NCBI GenBank assembly: GCA_024276775.1
Contig: JAJRWO010000312.1
Span: forward strand, 1 to 5,098
DNA from: Gammaproteobacteria bacterium
Lineage (GTDB): Bacteria > Pseudomonadota > Gammaproteobacteria > Tenderiales > Tenderiaceae
Length of the DNA: 5,098 nucleotides
Direction of reading: 5' to 3'
Both the position numbers and the translations under genes were made by a program. The stretch's first letter is position 1, and every line of letters starts with the position of its first letter. Below, piece after piece: positions 1-5,098 of the stretch. The notes beneath the pieces were generated by a model, which was not told the origin of the DNA, ran no database searches, and worked only from the letters and a program-made list of their open reading frames with translations.

Positions 1-879
1 AAGCGCTGTTTGCCAATCAACTTCCTGCCACTCACCATCCTGTTTTACCATGGGTGCACGCAGGCGATCAGCACTATTCACACCTTCGTAACTAAAACGA
101 TCCCGGTCAGAAATCCATGTTTCATTAATGCATTCGTTTTCAACAGGTGTAACACGACGTGCTTCGTTGCGCAGCGTTTCAACCTGAATATTAGAACCAA
201 CACAATCATGTGCTGCAATGCTGCTAACCTGATTCATTTCCCAACTACGGGCATGAAAACGTAATGGCTTTGATGTCAGAGCGCCAACAGGGCAAAGATC
301 AATCACATTGCCTGAAAGCTCTGATGTCACCGCTTTTTCTACATAAGTGCCAATCAGCATATGTTCACCACGCCCAGTAGCACCCAGCTCTTGAATACCC
401 GCAACTTCCTGGCCAAAGCGAACACAACGGGTACAGTGAATGCAGCGCGTCATGTCGGTAGAGATTAGTGGCCCAAGATTTTTGTCAAATACCACTCGTT
501 TTTCTTCACCATACTGTGAATGATCACCACCAAAACCCATGGCCATATCTTGAAGTTCACACTCGCCACCCTGGTCGCAGATTGGGCAGTCCAAAGGATG
601 ATTGATCAACAAAAATTCCATCACGCTTTTTTGCGCAGCAATGGCCTTGGTTGAACGTGTAAAGATAACCATTCCATCCGTAATCGGTGTGGCACAAGCA
701 GGCAATGGCTTGGCTGCCTTTTCTACTTCCACCAAGCACATACGGCAGTTGGCAGCAACCGATAATTTCTTGTGGTAGCAAAAACGCGGAATAGGGATAC
801 CGACTTCATCAGCCGCTTCAATGATCATGGCCCCGTCCTGCGCCTCGACCTTTTTCCCATCGATTTCTATACTTACCAT
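1..879 (-). CDS. nuoG: NADH-quinone oxidoreductase subunit G (NuoG), N-terminal 293 residues, cut by window edge
   Basis: NuoG is the largest peripheral-arm subunit of complex I and passes electrons along its iron-sulfur chain from NuoF toward NuoB. The reading frame is open from ATG at 879 to base 1 with no stop, so the gene is 3'-truncated by the window; the family is usually near 700-900 residues. Visible domains are an N-terminal 2Fe-2S ferredoxin-like domain with C34, C45, C48 and C62 (cluster N1b), then H94, C98, C101 and C107 (HPLDCPICDQGGEC, cluster N5), then C146, C149, C152 and C196 (CIHCTRC and LCPVGAL, cluster N4). The start of the molybdopterin-oxidoreductase-like region follows from about residue 210. 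The four cysteines that bind N7 in E. coli are replaced here (A, D, S, S by eye alignment). An in-frame stop at 907-909 limits upstream extension; TTG at 882 is the only nearby alternative start. The ribosome site is weak (GGGG 7 nt upstream). Confidence 0.97.
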   Translation of the reverse strand, partial: MVSIEIDGKKVEAQDGAMIIEAADEVGIPIPRFCYHKKLSVAANCRMCLVEVEKAAKPLPACATPITDGMVIFTRSTKAIAAQKSVMEFLLINHPLDCPICDQGGECELQDMAMGFGGDHSQYGEEKRVVFDKNLGPLISTDMTRCIHCTRCVRFGQEVAGIQELGATGRGEHMLIGTYVEKAVTSELSGNVIDLCPVGALTSKPLRFHARSWEMNQVSSIAAHDCVGSNIQVETLRNEARRVTPVENECINETWISDRDRFSYEGVNSADRLRAPMVKQDGEWQEVDWQTAL

Positions 880-930
880 CAATTGGCCCCGTACATTTTT
901 ATCTGTTTAATCTCGTCAATCAATGACAAA
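880..930 (-). other. nuoF-nuoG intergenic gap with possible 5-codon minicistron
   Basis: This 51-nt spacer is the longest untranslated stretch in the window; all other junctions are 11 nt or less, or overlap. It contains ATG at 896 followed by four sense codons and TGA at 881-879 (peptide MYGAN). The TGA overlaps the nuoG ATG by one base (TGATG), the same arrangement as at nuoD/nuoE. No strong Shine-Dalgarno precedes either ATG. No terminator-like hairpin with a U tract and no promoter was recognised, so transcription probably reads through. Translation of the minicistron is only a possibility; a five-codon frame can easily occur by chance. Confidence 0.4.
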
Positions 931-2196
931 TCACACCAAGCATTTACCATGATCGATGTGATATTGAAACTCTTCACGAAAATGCTTTATAAAACTGGCC
1001 ACTGGCATAGCGGCAGCATCACCCAAGGCGCAAATGGTGCGCCCCATTATTTTATTGGCGACGTCATCAAGCATATCCAAATCTTCCTCGCGCCCCTGAC
1101 CATGTTCAACCCTGTGTACAACACGAGATAACCAACCCGTTCCTTCACGACAAGGCGTGCATTGTCCACATGACTCTTCATAGTAAAAATGCGATAGACG
1201 CGCCAGCGCCTTAACCATGCAAGTTGTTTCATCCAAAACAATGACTGACCCAGCACCAAGCATAGAACCTGCTTTACTAATAGAGTCATAATCCATGTCT
1301 GTCTGCATCATTACATCAGCAGGCACTACCGGGGTGGACGACCCCCCCGGGATGACCGCTTTCAGCTTGCGACCATCAAGTACACCACCCGCCATTTCCA
1401 GCAACTCAGCAAATGGTATGCCCATATTCACTTCATAATTGCCTGGTTTGTTGACGTGACCAGAAACAGAAAAAATCTTGCTACCACCATTATTCGGTTT
1501 ACCCAACTCAAGAAACCACTGCCCGCCATTTTTCAAAATCATGGGGATTGATGCCAGCGTCTCAGTGTTATTAATCGTGGTTGGGCGACCATATAAACCA
1601 TAACTGGCAGGGAAAGGTGGTTTAAAGCGAGGCTGGCCTTTTTTACCTTCAATAGACTCGAGCAGAGCTGTTTCTTCACCACAAATATAGGCACCTGCAC
1701 CAAGATGCAAATCAACATCAAAGTCAATACCTGACCCCATAATATTTTTGCCTAAAAGACCCGCGGCCCTGGCTTCATCGATAGCGGCCTGAAAGCGTTC
1801 CTGGGGTTCCCAGAACTCGCCGCGAATATAGTTATAACCCATGCTGGCACCAATGGTATAACCCGCGATAGCCATACCTTCAATGAGTTGATGTGGATTG
1901 AATCGCAGAATATCCCGATCTTTGCAAGTACCCGGTTCGCCCTCGTCAGAGTTACAAACAATATATTTTTGCCCTGCTGAATTACGTGGCATAAAGCTCC
2001 ACTTCAAGCCAGTCGGAAAACCAGCACCGCCACGACCTCGCAGAGCGGAAATTTTGACCTGTTCAATAATTTCCTCAGGAGAAGTCTTTTCCTTAAGAAT
2101 TTTTCTCCAGACCTCATAGCCGCCAGTGCCTTGATAGACATCCAGCGTCCATGGCTTTTCTAAATGATTATTGCGAAAACAAACGTCGTTGGCCAT
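931..2196 (-). CDS. nuoF: NADH-quinone oxidoreductase subunit F (NuoF), FMN- and NADH-binding
   Basis: NuoF (421 aa, full family length) is the electron-entry subunit at the cytoplasmic tip of complex I: it oxidises NADH through FMN and hands electrons to cluster N3. The glycine-rich nucleotide motif GRGGAGFPTGLKW lies at 54-66, the FMN-site segment NSDEGEPGTCKDRDIL at 82-97, and the second glycine-rich motif GAGAYICGEETALLESIEG at 166-184. The 4Fe-4S ligands are C343, C346 and C349 (SCGQCTPCREGT) plus C389 (ICALGD). It belongs to the complex I 51-kDa family. It starts 5 nt after the nuoE stop with a weak ribosome site (GAG about 8 nt upstream, inside the end of nuoE), so translation is probably coupled to nuoE. 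It ends with KCLV and TGA, 51 nt before nuoG. A G7 run and a GC-rich hairpin lie within the PGGSSTP segment (residues 283-289). All expected cofactor residues are present. Confidence 0.99.
   Translation of the reverse strand: MANDVCFRNNHLEKPWTLDVYQGTGGYEVWRKILKEKTSPEEIIEQVKISALRGRGGAGFPTGLKWSFMPRNSAGQKYIVCNSDEGEPGTCKDRDILRFNPHQLIEGMAIAGYTIGASMGYNYIRGEFWEPQERFQAAIDEARAAGLLGKNIMGSGIDFDVDLHLGAGAYICGEETALLESIEGKKGQPRFKPPFPASYGLYGRPTTINNTETLASIPMILKNGGQWFLELGKPNNGGSKIFSVSGHVNKPGNYEVNMGIPFAELLEMAGGVLDGRKLKAVIPGGSSTPVVPADVMMQTDMDYDSISKAGSMLGAGSVIVLDETTCMVKALARLSHFYYEESCGQCTPCREGTGWLSRVVHRVEHGQGREEDLDMLDDVANKIMGRTICALGDAAAMPVASFIKHFREEFQYHIDHGKCLV
1329..1350. repeat. GC-rich inverted repeat with G7 tract inside nuoF
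   Basis: A 9-bp imperfect inverted repeat (one mismatch) surrounds a 4-base loop. On the plus strand the left arm is CCGGGGTGG at 1329-1337, the loop is ACGA and the right arm is CCCCCCCGG at 1342-1350. The coding strand therefore carries a run of seven G. Eight of the nine pairs are G-C, which stands out in a gene of moderate GC. The codons specify PGGSSTP, a glycine loop common to NuoF proteins, so protein constraint may explain part of the composition. There is no U tract, so it is not a typical intrinsic terminator. Confidence 0.6.
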
Positions 2197-2201
2197 GCTC
2201 T

Positions 2202-2696
2202 TTACTCAAGATTATCCAAAATAGAGTCAATTTTTTCAGGCGTCAGGTCTTCGTAATAATCATGATCAACGGCCATCATCGGTGCTCCCACACACGCCCC
2301 CAAGCATTCAACTTCTTTAAGACTAAACTTGCCATCCTCCGTCACTTCACCAAACTTGATACCAAGTTTATGAGTCAGATGTTTAACAACATCATCTGAG
2401 CCACGCAGCAAGCATGAAATATTGGTACAAACGCAAATTTTATTGCGTCCGACCGGTTTGTGCTCATACATGGAATAAAAAGTAGCCACCTCATAAACCG
2501 CTATCGCTGGCATTCCAAGATATTCAGCAACTGCATCCATCAGACCATTAGTCAACCAGCCACCATTTTGATCCTGAACAATACGCAGTGCCGGCATACA
2601 GGCAGAATCTCTGCGCTCCACAGGATATTTGGCGATATTCTGGTCAATGTCAGCGAGTGATTCTGCTGTGATCAAATGTAACTTAGTTTCAGACAT
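2202..2696 (-). CDS. nuoE: NADH-quinone oxidoreductase subunit E (NuoE), 2Fe-2S N1a subunit
   Basis: NuoE (164 aa, normal for the 24-kDa family) is the thioredoxin-like partner of NuoF in the NADH dehydrogenase module. It carries the off-pathway 2Fe-2S cluster N1a next to FMN. The ligands are C90 and C95 (CTNISC), then C131 and C135 (CLGAC), the family's C-x4-C and C-x3-C spacing. The N-terminal helical part contains the usual segment VYEVATFYSMYEHKPVGRNKI at about 68-87. The start ATG shares its A with the nuoD stop (TGATG), and GGAGAGG at 2707-2713 inside nuoD gives a good ribosome site 10 nt upstream; translational coupling to nuoD is likely. The stop TAA lies 5 nt before nuoF. Nothing unusual is seen. 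Confidence 0.98.
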   Translation of the reverse strand: MSETKLHLITAESLADIDQNIAKYPVERRDSACMPALRIVQDQNGGWLTNGLMDAVAEYLGMPAIAVYEVATFYSMYEHKPVGRNKICVCTNISCLLRGSDDVVKHLTHKLGIKFGEVTEDGKFSLKEVECLGACVGAPMMAVDHDYYEDLTPEKIDSILDNLE

Positions 2697-3949
2697 CAGC
2701 GGTCAACCTCTCCAAATACGATATCCTGCGTACCAATGATGGCAACAACATCAGCAATCATATGACCACAAGACATTTCATCCAAGGCCGCCATATGAGC
2801 AAAACCGGGCGCACGGATTTTCATGCGATAGGGTTTATTAGCGCCATCAGAGACCAAATAAACACCAAACTCACCTTTAGGATGCTCAACAGCTGCATAA
2901 GCCTCCCCTTCTGGCAAACAATAACCTTCTGTGAACAGTTTAAAGTGGTGGATCAGTGCTTCCATGTCACCCTTCATATGCTCACGACGTGGCGGACTGA
3001 CTTTGTAATTATCAACCTTTATCAGGCCAGGATTTTTGCGCAACCAATCGATACACTGGTGAACAATACGGTTAGATTGGCGCATCTCTTCGACACGGAC
3101 CAAATAACGGTCATAACAATCACCGTTTGTGCCCACTGGAATATCAAAATCCAATCGATCGTAGACTTCATAAGGCTGCTTCTTACGCAGATCCCACTCT
3201 ATGCCTGAGCCACGAATCATCGGCCCAGTAAATCCCAACTGCAGGGCGCGCTCTGGTGTCACGATACCAATATCAACTGTCCGCTGTTTCCAGATACGAT
3301 TATCCGTCAGCAATGTTTCATATTCATCTACGTAGGTGGGAAAACGCTTGGTAAAATCTTCAAGAAAATCGAGTAATGAACCACCACGGTTTTGATTCAT
3401 GCGATCAACATCTTTGGCATTATGCCACTTGGATGTTTTGTATTGCGGCATCTTCTCAGGCAAATCTCGTGCAACGCCACCCGGCCGATAATATGTGGCA
3501 TGCATACGTGCACCAGGAACAGCCTCGTAGGCATCCAGCAAGTCTTCACGCTCGCGAAAGGCATACAAGAACACGGTCATCGCTCCGATATCAAGCGCAT
3601 GCGCCCCCAACCACAACAAGTGATTAAGAATACGCGTAACTTCGTCAAACATAACGCGAATATACTGCGCACGCAGAGGTATTTCCAGACCCAGCATTTT
3701 TTCAATCGCCATAACATAACCATGTTCATTCGACATCATGGAAACGTAATCAAGCCTATCCATATAACCAATATTCTGGTTATACGGTTTACCTTCGACA
3801 AGCTTTTCAGTGCCGCGGTGCAGCAGACCGATATGCGGATCGGCACGCTCGATCACTTCGCCATCAAGCTCCAGCACCAGCCGCAACACGCCATGTGCAG
3901 ATGGATGCTGTGGTCCAAAGTTCATGGTGTAGTTACGAATTTCAGCCAT
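2696..3949 (-). CDS. nuoD: NADH-quinone oxidoreductase subunit D (NuoD), quinone-site subunit
   Basis: NuoD (417 aa, full length) is the 49-kDa-type subunit, related to the large subunit of NiFe hydrogenases but without the metal-binding cysteines. Together with NuoB it forms the quinone-reduction cavity near cluster N2. The N-terminal hairpin motif GPQHPSAHG is at 12-20. By spacing against the bovine protein, H19 matches the quinone-contacting His59, Y68 (RLDY) matches Tyr108 and D120 (ALDIGA) matches Asp160; R45 matches the arginine that is methylated in mitochondria. The C-terminal segment DEMSCGHMIADVVAIIGTQD is typical. It is an independent gene, not fused to nuoC as in E. coli. The start lies 2 nt after the nuoC TAA, with AAGGTGAG at 3955-3962 inside the end of nuoC as ribosome site. 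A 195-codon frame antisense to the 5' part is considered a shadow. Confidence 0.99.
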   Translation of the reverse strand: MAEIRNYTMNFGPQHPSAHGVLRLVLELDGEVIERADPHIGLLHRGTEKLVEGKPYNQNIGYMDRLDYVSMMSNEHGYVMAIEKMLGLEIPLRAQYIRVMFDEVTRILNHLLWLGAHALDIGAMTVFLYAFREREDLLDAYEAVPGARMHATYYRPGGVARDLPEKMPQYKTSKWHNAKDVDRMNQNRGGSLLDFLEDFTKRFPTYVDEYETLLTDNRIWKQRTVDIGIVTPERALQLGFTGPMIRGSGIEWDLRKKQPYEVYDRLDFDIPVGTNGDCYDRYLVRVEEMRQSNRIVHQCIDWLRKNPGLIKVDNYKVSPPRREHMKGDMEALIHHFKLFTEGYCLPEGEAYAAVEHPKGEFGVYLVSDGANKPYRMKIRAPGFAHMAALDEMSCGHMIADVVAIIGTQDIVFGEVDR

Positions 3950-3951
3950 CG

Positions 3952-4560
3952 TTACTCACCTTTTTCCATTTTTTCATAGCGGTTATCATGACGTATTACA
4001 CGTGGCACAACAATTCGCATCTCAGTCTCGACGGCTTCATAAATGACACGCTTGCGCTCAGGATCATAACGCATCTCAACATGCCCCAGCAGCGGAAAAT
4101 CTTTACGAAATGGATGGCCAATAAAACCATAATCCGTCAACAGGCGCCGCAAATCAGGGTGACCATCAAATAGGATGCCGAACATATCGAACGCTTCGCG
4201 TTCAAACCAATTAGCCACACTCCATATTGAGATAACCGAGTCAACGCGCGGCTCTTCATTATCTGCAAACACACGCAGCCGCAGCCGACAGTTGTTGCGA
4301 ATAGAAAGCAAATGGTAAACCACCGCAAAGCGTGAGCCTTGCCAAGCGCCCTCACCATACACTAAATAATCAACACCACACAGATCCATCAGCTGTTCGA
4401 AATGCAGGCCCACGTCTTCACGCAAGGCAGCACAGACTTCCAGTAGTTGCCCACGATTAATCTCTATCGTGACTTCATCAACAGCAACATCACAGCGCTG
4501 TAAGGCATCACCAAAGCGATTCTGCAAACGTTCAACAAGTTTATCGTTAGAAGTAGACAT
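3952..4560 (-). CDS. nuoC: NADH-quinone oxidoreductase subunit C (NuoC)
   Basis: NuoC is the 30-kDa-type subunit, which has no cofactor and scaffolds the connecting module with NuoB and NuoD. With the ATG at 4560 it has 202 residues, normal for stand-alone NuoC. The family signature is clear at about 120-143: EREAFDMFGI followed by HPDLRRLLTD, then YGFIGHPFRKDFPL at 144-157. The C-terminus (EKMEKGE) is charged. The ATG is chosen because GAGG at 4570-4573 sits 9 nt upstream and the protein then starts MSTSNDKL. The frame also allows a TTG at 4575, five codons longer (207 aa), which would overlap the nuoB stop by 2 nt and have no better ribosome site. nuoB ends 11 nt upstream and nuoD begins 2 nt downstream, so this is part of one coupled operon. 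Confidence 0.97.
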   Translation of the reverse strand: MSTSNDKLVERLQNRFGDALQRCDVAVDEVTIEINRGQLLEVCAALREDVGLHFEQLMDLCGVDYLVYGEGAWQGSRFAVVYHLLSIRNNCRLRLRVFADNEEPRVDSVISIWSVANWFEREAFDMFGILFDGHPDLRRLLTDYGFIGHPFRKDFPLLGHVEMRYDPERKRVIYEAVETEMRIVVPRVIRHDNRYEKMEKGE

Positions 4561-4569
4561 AGTCCCCAG

Positions 4570-4573
4570 CCTC
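4570..4573 (-). promoter_or_regulatory. Ribosome binding site favouring the nuoC ATG
   Basis: GAGG lies 9 nt before the ATG at 4560 and partly overlaps the nuoB TGA (4572-4574). A GGGG run at 4564-4567 lies closer, 3 nt from the ATG. The site supports ATG over the in-frame TTG at 4575, because the GAGG would fall inside the first codons of the longer form. Confidence 0.5.
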
Positions 4574-5048
4574 AACGCGCAATCGTGTTGGTACGTTTAA
4601 TTTTATTCTGCAGCTGAATGATGCCATAGAGCAAAGCTTCTGCTGTCGGAGGACAACCAGGCACATAGATATCCACGGGGACAATCCGATCACAGCCACG
4701 TACAACCGCATATGAATAGTAATAATAGCCACCACCATTGGCACACGAACCCATTGAAATCACCCAGCGCGGCTCTGCCATCTGGTCATAGACCTTACGC
4801 AGTGCGGGTGCCATTTTGTTGACCAATGTTCCTGCGACAATCATGACATCAGACTGGCGAGGACTGGGACGAAATACCACGCCAAAACGATCAAGGTCAT
4901 AGCGCGCTGCCCCCGCTTGCATCATTTCAACCGCACAGCAAGCCAAACCAAAGGTCATTGGCCATAACGACCCTGTACGCGCCCAATTAATGAGTTTGTC
5001 GGCTGTCGTCGTCACCACGCCTTTTTCTAGAATGCCTTCTATTCCCAT
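4572..5048 (-). CDS. nuoB: NADH-quinone oxidoreductase subunit B (NuoB), cluster N2 subunit
   Basis: NuoB is the PSST/20-kDa subunit. It holds the terminal 4Fe-4S cluster N2, which reduces quinone at the interface with NuoD. Starting at the ATG at 5048 the protein is 158 residues, the usual length. The N2 ligands are the adjacent cysteines C37 and C38 (GLACCAVEMM), C102 (MGSCANGGG) and C132 (VPGCPPTAEAL). The frame stays open to another ATG at 5069 (seven residues longer), but I prefer 5048. MGIEGILEKG is the family-like N-terminus, AAGGGAG lies 7 nt upstream of it, and the longer form would begin within the conserved tail of nuoA. The chosen start overlaps the nuoA stop region by 10 nt. The TGA is 11 nt before the nuoC ATG. 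Confidence 0.98.
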   Translation of the reverse strand: MGIEGILEKGVVTTTADKLINWARTGSLWPMTFGLACCAVEMMQAGAARYDLDRFGVVFRPSPRQSDVMIVAGTLVNKMAPALRKVYDQMAEPRWVISMGSCANGGGYYYYSYAVVRGCDRIVPVDIYVPGCPPTAEALLYGIIQLQNKIKRTNTIAR

Positions 5049-5098
5049 TCCAGCGCTCCCTTCTTCCATTCGTAGATAAAGCCAACAACCAGTATCCC
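5039..5098 (-). CDS. nuoA: NADH-quinone oxidoreductase subunit A (NuoA), C-terminal 19 residues only
   Basis: From the high-coordinate edge, one frame reads GILVVGFIYEWKKGALEWE and then TAG at 5041-5039. GFIYEWKKGALEW is the characteristic C-terminal end of NuoA, a small inner-membrane subunit with three transmembrane helices: the end of the last helix, followed by a short polar tail. The rest of the gene lies outside the window. Its final 10 bases overlap the start of nuoB in a different frame, and the nuoB ribosome site sits within its codons. The short length means the identification rests on the motif plus position directly upstream of nuoB, which is the canonical place for nuoA. Confidence 0.92.
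   Translation of the reverse strand, partial: GILVVGFIYEWKKGALEWE
5056..5062 (-). promoter_or_regulatory. Shine-Dalgarno site of nuoB, inside nuoA
   Basis: AAGGGAG is followed by a 7-nt spacer and the ATG at 5048. It is one of the best ribosome sites in the window, and it decides the nuoB start in favour of 5048 rather than the in-frame ATG at 5069, which lies upstream of the site. Confidence 0.75.

Noticed and set aside
557..781. 74-codon minus-strand frame inside nuoG
   Set aside because: It is an alternative frame over the nuoG segment encoding clusters N1b and N5. The cysteine motifs are in the nuoG frame, so this one is a shadow.
912..927. Short inverted repeat (GTCA/TGAC) in the nuoF-nuoG spacer as a possible terminator or operator
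   Set aside because: The stem is only 4 bp and has no following U tract. Such repeats are expected by chance, and the operon continues directly into nuoG.
772..1131. 119-codon plus-strand frame spanning the nuoF-nuoG junction
   Set aside because: It is mostly antisense to the well-supported nuoF 3' end and nuoG 5' end, with no ribosome site or recognisable family. Treated as a shadow.
2762..3208. 148-codon plus-strand frame opposite nuoD
   Set aside because: It is entirely antisense to conserved NuoD codons and its translation has no recognisable motif.
3392..3979. 195-codon open frame on the plus strand, antisense to nuoD and the end of nuoC
   Set aside because: It lies opposite a highly conserved gene; its product is low-complexity-like and His/Arg/Gln-rich, with no recognisable domain. 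Antisense frames of this size occur by chance when the sense codon usage avoids certain triplets.
1..5098. Search for mobile elements, tRNA, CRISPR repeats, or a novel cargo system
   Set aside because: Essentially every base belongs to a nuo coding sequence or a very short junction. No direct repeats, transposase motifs, or RNA genes were seen.

Overview
The window is an internal slice of a bacterial nuo operon, which encodes NADH:quinone oxidoreductase (respiratory complex I, NDH-1). All genes lie on the minus strand. In transcription order, from high to low coordinates, they are: the last 19 codons of nuoA, then nuoB, nuoC, nuoD, nuoE, nuoF, and the first 293 codons of nuoG, which runs off the low-coordinate edge. 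The order nuoA-B-C-D-E-F-G is the canonical one. No mobile element, RNA gene, CRISPR array, promoter or terminator was seen. The operon's promoter and 3' end must lie outside.

The organism is most likely a gamma- or betaproteobacterium of moderate GC. nuoC and nuoD are separate genes, unlike the fused nuoCD of Escherichia coli and other enterics. The protein sequences (for example NuoB starting MGIEGILEKG and NuoD starting MAEIRNYTMNFGPQHP) resemble non-enteric proteobacterial complex I. NuoG lacks the cysteine ligands of the extra N7 cluster. The genus cannot be named from the sequence alone.

The genes are packed for translational coupling. nuoA/nuoB overlap by 10 nt, nuoB/nuoC are 11 nt apart (or overlap if a TTG start is used), nuoC/nuoD are 2 nt apart, nuoD/nuoE share 1 nt (TGATG), and nuoE/nuoF are 5 nt apart. 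The only looser junction is nuoF/nuoG, with 51 nt that contain a possible five-codon minicistron.

Together the genes supply most of the hydrophilic arm. NuoF binds FMN and NADH and carries cluster N3, NuoE carries N1a, and NuoG carries N1b, N4 and N5. NuoB carries the terminal N2 cluster, and NuoC and NuoD form the connecting and quinone-binding part. All cofactor ligands that fall inside the window are intact, so the complex looks functional. This is a conserved housekeeping region. I found no evidence of an undescribed system, only small points about start sites, a junction and a local hairpin.
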